Shown one piece after another: positions 27,916 to 35,918 of a stretch of 64,000 nucleotides of DNA. Positions within the stretch are counted from its first letter, which is position 1, and each line of letters opens with the position of its first letter. The translations under genes and the position numbers were made by a program. Source of the stretch: Ignavibacteriales bacterium (GTDB lineage Bacteria > Bacteroidota > Ignavibacteria > Ignavibacteriales > Ignavibacteriaceae). The DNA lies in the NCBI GenBank assembly GCA_020061465.1, contig JAGUYG010000037.1, positions 1-64,000 on the forward strand, in the 5' to 3' direction. The notes below the pieces were generated by a model. The model did not search any database. It saw nothing but the letters and a program-made list of their open reading frames with translations, and had not been told where the DNA came from.

Positions 27916-30199
27916 TAAATTTAAGTCCATCACTGATGAGTGGAACGAAATTAAAAAGGAAGTTGAAAATTCTATTAATAAATATCTAAAAAATGCTCCT
28001 TTAGATGATTTAATTAGACAAAAATCTTTATCAGATAATGGTGTATTAGCCAATCTTACTAAATGGATGGAAAACCCTTATATTGGTAAATTATCGCCAA
28101 AAGCGAAACAGGGTATTTTATTAGCAATCAAGAGTAATAATAGATGGGGGGATATCGCAGAAGCATTTTACACTGATATTGAGTTTGGTACTGGAGGAAT
28201 TAGAGGTAGAGCGGTAATTCAAGATCAAGAACTTGAAATGTTAAGGGATGAAGGTATTCACGCACCATTTCTTCGTGGTCCAAATACAATTAACGATTTG
28301 GTGTTTGCAAAAATTTCAGCTGCAATAGCAAAATTTGCTATGGATCGAAAATATAAAAGCCTAGTTATTGGATATGATAGTAGATTAAGAGGCAAAGATT
28401 TTGCACACCTTATTGCAAGTGTTTTTATTTCTTATGGAATTAAAGTTTATTTATTTGATGATGTTGTTCCATATCCAGAAGTTACATTTGCAATACCTTT
28501 TTTAAAAGCTGACATGGGAATTCTGATTTCAGCTAGTCATAATGATAGAAGGTACAACGGCTATAAACTGTCGAGTGCAAACGGTTCCCAGTTTTCAATT
28601 GAAGATCGAGCAATTATATTAAATGATTATATAGGAACAATTGGATTCGATAAAGTAAAATTCGCAAACTTGAAAGTTGCTGGTAAAGAAAAATTAGTAT
28701 TCCTTGGTGGTTCTGTCCGTTTTCCACATTTGGAATACTATTCATATAAGGGAAATCCTATTGATGTGCACTCTGCACATTGTAACCACATATTAGGCTT
28801 TGTGTTAGACCGAAATCAAATAAGAAATAATGAAGATAAAATACACCTTGTGTATTCAGCTTACAACGGAGCTGGAGGACCAACAATAAAGCGATTAGTT
28901 GATTCCTTAGGAGTCACAAAAATGGATATTATTTCTTCCTTATATAAAGTGGATGGAATGTTTCCCGCGTTTGAAGATTTAAAAAGTCCAAATGGTTATA
29001 AGGTTTACCAACAACCTGATCCTGGAGAGGAAAGGGCTGCAGATATAGCATTAGATAAGTATATTGATGAATTCGGATTAGAGAGGGCTAAAAAACTTGA
29101 TGCTTTGATCGGAACTGACCCAGATGCTGACAGAGCTGGCATAACCATACCTGTACCTAATGAATACAAAGAGATATTTGACGGAAGAGACTTTAAACTT
29201 TTGGACGCAGACACAGCATGGTCTTTAATACTTTGGCACCGTATAAATAATTGGAGAGAAATTAAAGGACTTGTTAAACTTAAGCTAAATTTAGAAGATT
29301 GTTTTATAGTCCAATCGCATACTACCACAGACATAATGCCACTTCTCGCAGAGAAATTTCAAATTGGTTGGGTTAAAACATGGGTTGGATTTGCACAGCT
29401 GGCAACAGGCGTTGAAAAGGTGTGGAATAGGTCGCTTTATGAAGACTATTTTACTAATAACAATAATAGCCAAGATTTTAAATCCATATTTAAATTCAAA
29501 GGTGTTTCGCAGAGATCATTATATAACTTTGCTGCATTAGAACAATCTAATGGGTTTAGTATTTTAGGTGCAAAACCAAGAAAAAAATATGAATTGGGAA
29601 GATATGGACATGTCAGAGATAAAGATGGCACGTTTGCGGCAATTCTCTTTCTTGACATACTTGCATATTCTAAGCAAATAAGAAAAACTATATGGGAAAT
29701 AATAGATGAAAATATATATCTTGATTCAATTATAGGCTTAATTCGCACTGGATATAGAGCTGCACCACAATATGGACAATATGAAGGATTAGAAGGACGC
29801 TCTTTCAAAATAAAAATACTTAAAGAATCTCTAAAACTTATTGAGTTAATTCCGTCTGGTCTTAATATAGGCAGTCGTAAAGTATCAAGAGCAGAGATAT
29901 ATAAAACTGGCAAATACGATATTCAACATGGGCATACTAAAGAAACAGGATTTGATCCTAAAAGAAGGGAAACATTTTGGTTCCCAGATGAGGGAATAAG
30001 ATTTTATTTCGACGATGAGTTTAACCATCTGACGATAAGACCTTCGGGAACCTCACAAAGTTTAAGGTTTCACATTCAATTACGTGATAAAAATGTTAAT
30101 CAAAATAACTTATTAAGAAAAAGAATTTCATTAGAGTCTGAGATTCTATTAATATTTGAAGATATTGGAAAGAAGGTAGGTATAGACTGGAAAATCTAA
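27905..30199 (+). CDS. Divergent alpha-D-phosphohexomutase (phosphoglucomutase-like)
   Basis: 764-residue member of the phosphohexomutase superfamily, converting a sugar 1-phosphate and 6-phosphate (or 5-phosphate). Motifs in order: TGGIRGR, catalytic Ser211 in ISASHN, magnesium site Asp405-Asp407-Asp409-Arg410 (DPDADR), a sugar loop LEQSNGF where EES is usual, RDKDGTFAA, and the phosphate loop RPSGT starting at Arg712. It is far longer than the 450-residue PMM/PGM type, with about 100 extra N-terminal residues and an insertion at 225-330. TTG start with strong AAGGGAG. It stands where a normal phosphomannomutase gene was interrupted. Confidence 0.85.
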   Translation: MKTNKFKSITDEWNEIKKEVENSINKYLKNAPLDDLIRQKSLSDNGVLANLTKWMENPYIGKLSPKAKQGILLAIKSNNRWGDIAEAFYTDIEFGTGGIRGRAVIQDQELEMLRDEGIHAPFLRGPNTINDLVFAKISAAIAKFAMDRKYKSLVIGYDSRLRGKDFAHLIASVFISYGIKVYLFDDVVPYPEVTFAIPFLKADMGILISASHNDRRYNGYKLSSANGSQFSIEDRAIILNDYIGTIGFDKVKFANLKVAGKEKLVFLGGSVRFPHLEYYSYKGNPIDVHSAHCNHILGFVLDRNQIRNNEDKIHLVYSAYNGAGGPTIKRLVDSLGVTKMDIISSLYKVDGMFPAFEDLKSPNGYKVYQQPDPGEERAADIALDKYIDEFGLERAKKLDALIGTDPDADRAGITIPVPNEYKEIFDGRDFKLLDADTAWSLILWHRINNWREIKGLVKLKLNLEDCFIVQSHTTTDIMPLLAEKFQIGWVKTWVGFAQLATGVEKVWNRSLYEDYFTNNNNSQDFKSIFKFKGVSQRSLYNFAALEQSNGFSILGAKPRKKYELGRYGHVRDKDGTFAAILFLDILAYSKQIRKTIWEIIDENIYLDSIIGLIRTGYRAAPQYGQYEGLEGRSFKIKILKESLKLIELIPSGLNIGSRKVSRAEIYKTGKYDIQHGHTKETGFDPKRRETFWFPDEGIRFYFDDEFNHLTIRPSGTSQSLRFHIQLRDKNVNQNNLLRKRISLESEILLIFEDIGKKVGIDWKI

Positions 30200-30228
30200 T
30201 AATAAATGATCCCTTTAACTATTCGCTA

Positions 30229-31287
30229 TTGCCCTCTGATTCCATTGTCATAGTTATAGGAGGGGCAAACAATGAAAAAATTCTCATATATTCGGGGAAA
30301 GAGCTACAGCTTGGAATAAAAGTCCCTGTATCTTATTCATATTCATACGGAGGTAGTGGATTAAATTATACTTCTAGATTAATTAATGTTGGTAGAAAGG
30401 TTTATCCCATTCTAGGAATTGGTGATGATGAATATGGGATAAATATAAGAAATAATCTAATAAGGATGCTCGCAAATACTGACTTAGTAGCAGAGGTTGA
30501 GGAATTACTTTTACAGAAGAGTTTTCTTTGCCCAGGGTTTATGACCCCTTGGACTACAATCATAGTAGAACAATCACCTCCTCGAAGAACTATTTTTAGA
30601 GAAAATACTAATAATCACCTTTTGCGTGACTTTTTCGAAAATAGGTTGAATAATTTAAGAGTAAATAAAGTAGGGGCCTTGATGATTGGACACATCCCCT
30701 TCTCTGAAGGGGTTTCGGAGTTTGTTTCGAAGGCAATTCAGAAATTCAATGAAGAAGCTGTTATATTTATGAATTTTGGGTTTACTCAATTTTCACTTGG
30801 ATTTTATTTTTGGGAAAAAATTTTAAATCGTACTGATATATTACAAATCAATCTAACGGAGGCACAACAATTCTTTTTTACAAATACTAAACATAAACTT
30901 AGAATTAAAAGAATTATTAAGAAACTGAGATCTTTTCCATTTACTTCTGTGCTAACATTAGGTAAGAGAGGGGCAATAGTATTGAGTAAATTTACAGATG
31001 CTGCTATTTGGGTTAAACCATTCCCTAGCCTGAAAATATTAGACTATACTGGAGCGGGGGACGCATTTGGTGCTGGATTGATAAATGGCCTTGCAGGAAA
31101 GAAAAATTTTACTCAGAATGATTTATCTCACAGCCTACTTTTAGCTAGATTATTCGCAGCCTATGCTTGTACTACTTTTGGTGGTGCTTTAAACTGTCCT
31201 ACAATTCCAGAATTGATAAAATTCTCATCAACTGATACTGAAGATATTCCTATAGAATATATAAAAGATCTTGATTTCTTTGAATAA
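30229..31287 (+). CDS. PfkB-family carbohydrate kinase
   Basis: 352 residues of ribokinase fold. The N-terminal GG motif (SYGGSGLNYTSRLINVG) and the C-terminal signature DYTGAGDAFGAGL (Asp272 to Asp278, with Asp278 as catalytic base and the anion hole in GAGD) are clear. The substrate is a sugar, nucleoside or sugar phosphate that cannot be named from sequence. The start is uncertain: TTG at 30229 lacks a ribosome binding site, and the frame is open back to about 30160 without an ATG. It follows the mutase by 29 bases. Confidence 0.85.
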   Translation: MPSDSIVIVIGGANNEKILIYSGKELQLGIKVPVSYSYSYGGSGLNYTSRLINVGRKVYPILGIGDDEYGINIRNNLIRMLANTDLVAEVEELLLQKSFLCPGFMTPWTTIIVEQSPPRRTIFRENTNNHLLRDFFENRLNNLRVNKVGALMIGHIPFSEGVSEFVSKAIQKFNEEAVIFMNFGFTQFSLGFYFWEKILNRTDILQINLTEAQQFFFTNTKHKLRIKRIIKKLRSFPFTSVLTLGKRGAIVLSKFTDAAIWVKPFPSLKILDYTGAGDAFGAGLINGLAGKKNFTQNDLSHSLLLARLFAAYACTTFGGALNCPTIPELIKFSSTDTEDIPIEYIKDLDFFE

Positions 31288-31325
31288 ATTGAAATTGATT
31301 AATTTTATGAAAGAGGATTTACTGT

Positions 31326-32450
31326 ATGGATAAGAAAGTTGATATAGAATTAGTCCAATTAATATTGATTGGAGCTGTTATTCTAATATTTTCAGTTGCT
31401 TTCATATTAGTGAGGAATTATAATCTTTTATGGGGTATAATACCCTCAGGTCTTTTTACTATGCTTGTAATCCTAATTCCTTATTTACACCAAAAAAAGG
31501 GAAGAGATATTAAAGGTATTATAGTTTTTAAGAAGAGAAAGGGGGATATGGTTAAGTATATTCAAAGCTCTATTAAAACATCCTCTTCAATATCGATGTT
31601 GGGGATTAATCTTCAAGACATTCTTGGTGATTACACTTTCAGACAAGCTCTCCAAGAAAATACCAAAAAACCGCACAAAAAACTCAGAGTATGTGTTTTG
31701 AGACCTGTGAAAAGCGAAATATTTAGTAAGCGAATACTTGATGAAGTATTTGGTGAGTATTTTATAAATCAGAAGGAGTCTGTTAAAGTAGAGAATAGAA
31801 AGATGGAATATTCTACTGATATGGCCGATTATAAACATAGAGTTCAATATACAATTGATAAAATTGAAGCCGCATCCAGACTACTTATGGAGCTTGAAAG
31901 GAAGAAGCAAGAGTTTAAACAATGGGATATCGAATTAAGATATATTGACAAATCCTATATATTGAACTCAATAATTATTATGGATAATAAAATGCTTGTA
32001 GTCGATTACCTTCATAGAAGAGGTAGTGAGTGTCCATTAATAGTTCTAGACAGAAGGAATGAAACTTGGCAAGCTTATGTTAATGAATTTGAGATAATGT
32101 GGAATTTGGCTGAACCTGTTGATTTGTCATCAAATGATGGGAAATTAGTCGAAATCACAAAAAAGACAATTGAAAAGCAAATATTAAATAGACAAACTGG
32201 GTGGATAAGATGGCGCAGAGTGAGAGTATCTCTTGAAAATCAGAATAAATTAATTTGTGAAGCTGATGTGGAAAATATGACTGATCACTATGCTGAATGT
32301 ATAATATATATTCAATTGCAGAATGATTATCCTGAAAGAATTGAAATGAGATTTCACCTAACACCTCAGAAATCAGAAACCCTTGTTCTTAAAAAAGACC
32401 TTGTCTCTAAATATAGCGGAATCTATGCTATTGAAGTTGATGAAGAATAG
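31326..32450 (+). CDS. Two-TM protein with phospholipase-D-like (DUF5919-like) domain
   Basis: 374 residues: two N-terminal helices (about 8-30 and 34-53), then a cytoplasmic domain (about 65-265) that begins SISMLGINLQDILGDYTFRQAL, continues KLRVCVLRPV, and has IIIMDNKMLVVDYLHRRGSECPLIVLDRR ending FEIMWNLAEP. That pattern recalls the PLD-like DUF5919 domains attached to some Xre regulators, but no HKD catalytic motif is seen. A C-terminal beta-rich segment (about 295-370) is unassigned. It is probably a membrane sensor or effector. Good ribosome binding site (GAAAGAGGA). Confidence 0.65.
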   Translation: MDKKVDIELVQLILIGAVILIFSVAFILVRNYNLLWGIIPSGLFTMLVILIPYLHQKKGRDIKGIIVFKKRKGDMVKYIQSSIKTSSSISMLGINLQDILGDYTFRQALQENTKKPHKKLRVCVLRPVKSEIFSKRILDEVFGEYFINQKESVKVENRKMEYSTDMADYKHRVQYTIDKIEAASRLLMELERKKQEFKQWDIELRYIDKSYILNSIIIMDNKMLVVDYLHRRGSECPLIVLDRRNETWQAYVNEFEIMWNLAEPVDLSSNDGKLVEITKKTIEKQILNRQTGWIRWRRVRVSLENQNKLICEADVENMTDHYAECIIYIQLQNDYPERIEMRFHLTPQKSETLVLKKDLVSKYSGIYAIEVDEE

Positions 32451-32480
32451 GAATTAGAAACAAAATTTCTATTAAATAAA

Positions 32481-33326
32481 ATGTGTATAGATAAATATAA
32501 GGACGAAGTATATTTGGCTATAGAAGCAATAAAAAAATCTTCAGCAATGGTCAAAGTTTTATCTAAACGTTATTCTGTAGAATGGAAAATATCAAAATCA
32601 TTAGAACTTGAAAAAGTAACTAATGTAGATTTTGAAATAAATAAATTGATTGCAAAAATCATATCAGAAAATTTTTCTTCAGATAAAATAATAGGAGAAG
32701 AATACTCAATTGAACCTAAAGTTACTAATTCTAAACGGTTTTGGCTTATTGATCCAATTGATGGAACAAAATCATTTATTAAAAACCTTAGGTATTATTC
32801 TATTATAGTCTCATTTATTGTGGAAGAAAGACCAGAATTTGGGATTATATTTGATGTCCTAAATAACGAAATTTTCCTGGCGCAAAAAGGTAAAGGTATA
32901 TTAATTTTAAAACAAGGCAACTTTCAGAAATATAAATACCCTATTCATTATTCTAAAAAATTATTGTGGAATCCATTTAGTTCTCATAGTTTCAAACATA
33001 ACCGTCTTAAAAACTATATTATAAAGGAAATTGGATTAAAAGGTATCTTAGAGATTGAGAGTCTAGGACTTAGAGCAATTAATATGGTTAAAGGAAAGGG
33101 TACCGTTTTTTTATCTATGCCCAATACTGCGAAAATATGGGATACAGCAGCGGCTTATGTAATGGTCTCTGAATTGGGAGGAAAATATACTGATTTCCGT
33201 GGCAATGATTTAGAATATTCATGTGAAAATGTGCTTCATAATTACGGAGCGGTTGCAACTATTAATCACGATCATGACCATGTTATAGAAATTATTAAGC
33301 GTAATTTTTACGATTGGGGTAATTAG
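32481..33326 (+). CDS. Inositol-monophosphatase/CysQ-family phosphatase
   Basis: 281-residue lithium-sensitive phosphatase fold. Metal ligands: Glu73/Glu74 in IIGEEYS, Asp91 and Asp94 in DPIDGTKSF, and Asp221 in WDTAAAYVMV. Family members dephosphorylate inositol phosphates, 3'-phosphoadenosine 5'-phosphate, histidinol phosphate or sugar bisphosphates. The last position in the cassette with a mutase and a kinase favours a phosphorylated sugar substrate, but this is inference from context. The ATG lacks a strong ribosome binding site. Confidence 0.88.
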   Translation: MCIDKYKDEVYLAIEAIKKSSAMVKVLSKRYSVEWKISKSLELEKVTNVDFEINKLIAKIISENFSSDKIIGEEYSIEPKVTNSKRFWLIDPIDGTKSFIKNLRYYSIIVSFIVEERPEFGIIFDVLNNEIFLAQKGKGILILKQGNFQKYKYPIHYSKKLLWNPFSSHSFKHNRLKNYIIKEIGLKGILEIESLGLRAINMVKGKGTVFLSMPNTAKIWDTAAAYVMVSELGGKYTDFRGNDLEYSCENVLHNYGAVATINHDHDHVIEIIKRNFYDWGN

Positions 33327-33412
33327 ATTAATATTAAGGGGAATGCCTTACATCCCTCTGCATTCACTAAAAGTCTATTAAAAAATATCGTAGTCATAGC
33401 CCGCTCTCGTTT

Positions 33413-33961
33413 TTATTTTGTGACACCTTCAACTTTAAAAGGAATTTTTAATTTTTCCCATTCTAACTTAACAACTGCGGAAGAGTCTGATGTTTTAGTT
33501 ATTGAATATCTTAACCACTCTTCATGTTCGTTCTTTTCCGGTTTTACGGCAACTCTTAGCGCATCCTCTGCTTCGTTGTATTCAAAGGCGCCCCACTGAT
33601 CTGATACCTTGTTAAATATTAATGTCCAGTCTTTTTCTGTAGGAATGGCAAAGAAGCTGTACGCTCCGGCAAGCAGTTTTTTACCTTCGATCATAATATC
33701 CGTACTGAAAGTAATTTTTGTCGCTTCGTTTGCACCTGCGCGCCAAACTTTATTATAAGGAACCAACCCACCCCAAATCTGCCGAGATTTTACTCCGGGT
33801 CTGCTGTAGCTGATCCTTACTTCTGTAAAGCCCACAACTTGCATTACTTCGGCTTTGGGGCTAATTCGTACCTTATCGTTTTGTGCCTTAAGTTCATTTT
33901 CCGAGGCGAGATTCAACAAAAAGAAAAGGGACAATGATGTTAATAAAATTTTCATTCGCAT
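33413..33961 (-). CDS. DUF2911 secreted protein
   Basis: 182 residues with a signal peptide (LLTSLSLFFLLNLASENELKAQ). The body has the DUF2911 hallmarks RPGVKSRQIWGGLVPYNKVWRAGANEAT, LAGAYSFFAIP and WTLIFNK. The family is common in Bacteroidota and Ignavibacteria, located in the periplasm, function unknown. It is the first gene on the right of the AT-rich cassette and its codon use matches the rest of the window. Confidence 0.9.
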   Translation of the reverse strand: MRMKILLTSLSLFFLLNLASENELKAQNDKVRISPKAEVMQVVGFTEVRISYSRPGVKSRQIWGGLVPYNKVWRAGANEATKITFSTDIMIEGKKLLAGAYSFFAIPTEKDWTLIFNKVSDQWGAFEYNEAEDALRVAVKPEKNEHEEWLRYSITKTSDSSAVVKLEWEKLKIPFKVEGVTK

Positions 33962-34423
33962 GTATTAACTCCTTAGTTTTTGTTAGTGTAAAAATTTTTT
34001 ATTTATCTTCTTGTTTCACTCTTCTGCTATAAGCTGATTTTTACCGGCTTGATTACAGGTAAATCATTCCGTATTAAATTGAAGTAGTTTTTAACTTAAA
34101 AAGTAATGTTGCCATGTGCAATTTATTAAGCGTAGTCCGAGTATGCAAGAATTAAATTTATCCTATTTAAAGTTTTAGCTCCCTCTCACAGGGATGAGTT
34201 AAAAACAATATTCCATTTAATTTTACAACTTGATTAGGGGAATTTGGTAATTCTCTCTGCTGGGTCAATTATTAATAACATTACGGAAATTCATTGTATT
34301 ATTAAAATTGAAAAATAATTTTTCGAACCTGCTTTGGCATGAGGTTGATTATTTGGATGGAATAGTTACTTTGCAGTAAGATGATAACGGAAAATATTTT
34401 CAGCCGAGATGTTAAAAAAAATC
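33962..34423. other. Intergenic region without recognisable features
   Basis: 462 AT-rich bases. I see no gene, RNA or strong hairpin. A short stretch near 34175-34202 (CCCTCTCACAGGGATGAGTTA) vaguely resembles half of the palindrome at 23040, but not enough to call a copy. Confidence 0.5.
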
Positions 34424-35560
34424 TTAACTGTTTAAAATTTTCTTGAGTTCATGAACCACAATGTCAACATCTTCATTTGTGTTATAAAAATGAGGCGACA
34501 ACCTTATCATTTTTCCCCGGAGCGAACAGCTAATCTTTCTTTTTGATAACTCTTCGAATATCCGCTCATTATCCGGATGATAAAAACTTACTATGCCGGA
34601 TAAAAATTCTTTTTGACATTTTGATAGTATAGAATTGATGCCGATACTTTCTAATCGTTTCATTATATAAATAGAATTATTTATTACGGTTTCTTCAACT
34701 TTATCATAACCGTAAGCATCAAATAATTTTATTGCTTCCTCTAATGCGTAAATACCCAAAGCATTCAAAGTCCCGTTTTCGAAAGCCGATGCGGACTTTT
34801 TTAACTTCAAATCATAATTCAAAAAGTCCCAGGCGTTTTCTACCGAAGTCCATCCGACAAACTTTTGCTCGAGCTTAGACTGTAAATCTTCTGAAAGATA
34901 AATAAAAGAAAGCCCGAGAAGCCCCATCATCCACTTCTGTGTTCCGCAAGAGACAAAACCAATATTGAGCTCATTAACATTTAATTTAAGTGCACCAACT
35001 CCTTGAATTGCATCAACGGCAAGAATAATTCCTTTATCCTTACAATAATCCCCTAAGATTTTTAAATCAATTCTATAACCGGACAAAAATTGAACCTGAC
35101 TTACTGAAATTAATTTAGTGCGTGGTTTAACCGCTTCAATTATATCTTCAGCCCGAACAATACCATTTCTGGATTTAACCATGTCGATTTTCACACCCAT
35201 CTTTCCAAGATTAAGAAATGGATAAACATTTGCGGGAAATTCTACATCATTCAATATTATCCGGTCACCCTCGGACCAACTTATTCCCTGTGCTAATACA
35301 TTTAACCCGTTCGAAGTGTTGTCTAGAAATGCTATTCTATCTTTATCCGCACCAATTAAGTCTGCAACTTCCTGTTTTGTGCCATCCAAGGTTTTGAGAT
35401 AATCCATGTAGTTATCTATGCTGCCTTCGCTTTTTTCAAACACATAATTGTTAATTGCATCAATTACGGGCTGGGAAAAGGGACTTGTGGCAGCATGATT
35501 GAAGTATATTCTACCCGTTTTTAGGTGAGGGAATAAATTTCTTAAAGTTTCGATATCCAT
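34424..35560 (-). CDS. Class V aminotransferase-family PLP enzyme
   Basis: 378-residue fold-type I PLP enzyme. The start IYFNHAATSPFS, the phosphate-binding TSNGLN, and the Schiff-base Lys209 in SCGTQKWMMGL identify class V. The C-terminal region reads CSLRGKMIRLSPHFYNT with no cysteine in the desulfurase position, so it is closer to isopenicillin-N-epimerase-like or kynureninase-like enzymes than to SufS. The substrate is not known. It stands alone, divergent from the Lon-like protease gene. Confidence 0.85.
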   Translation of the reverse strand: MDIETLRNLFPHLKTGRIYFNHAATSPFSQPVIDAINNYVFEKSEGSIDNYMDYLKTLDGTKQEVADLIGADKDRIAFLDNTSNGLNVLAQGISWSEGDRIILNDVEFPANVYPFLNLGKMGVKIDMVKSRNGIVRAEDIIEAVKPRTKLISVSQVQFLSGYRIDLKILGDYCKDKGIILAVDAIQGVGALKLNVNELNIGFVSCGTQKWMMGLLGLSFIYLSEDLQSKLEQKFVGWTSVENAWDFLNYDLKLKKSASAFENGTLNALGIYALEEAIKLFDAYGYDKVEETVINNSIYIMKRLESIGINSILSKCQKEFLSGIVSFYHPDNERIFEELSKRKISCSLRGKMIRLSPHFYNTNEDVDIVVHELKKILNS

Positions 35561-35918
35561 ACTTCACAACTCATTAAATTATTTCTTCCACTAAAATAAA
35601 TTATTTCTATATTTAACTAATCATTTGTTTAAGGATTATTTAGTTTACAATCTGAAGTCTATCCAATCATTCAATCAGCCAATAAGAGTTTTAGTTTAAC
35701 AAAACATTTTCAAATCTCCGCTCTTACCTTTACTGGATGAATTAGGTAAAGATATATCTTTTGATATTCAGTTGAATAATAATTAGATTTTGTTATCAAA
35801 ATTGATAATTGGTTCAGCCTGGCTGAAACAATTGTAAAAGTAATCCGGGTTTTTTAATAAAAATGTTCACTGCCGCGGATTACAAATCTCAATTCATAAA
35901 CAGCACCGCAGGATAAAA
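35561..35918. other. Intergenic region between divergent genes
   Basis: 358 AT-rich bases between the aminotransferase and the Lon-like protease gene. It must hold the promoters of both, but no motif stands out. No gene or strong hairpin seen. Confidence 0.45.

Noticed and set aside
33341-33365. Hairpin GAATGC/GCATTC after the last cassette gene as terminator
   Set aside because: Only 6-bp arms, a 13-base loop and no T run.
27497-33412. Direct repeats (attL/attR) at the cassette edges
   Set aside because: I compared about 110 bases on each side and found no shared run beyond short AT-rich words. No integrase or tRNA is present either.
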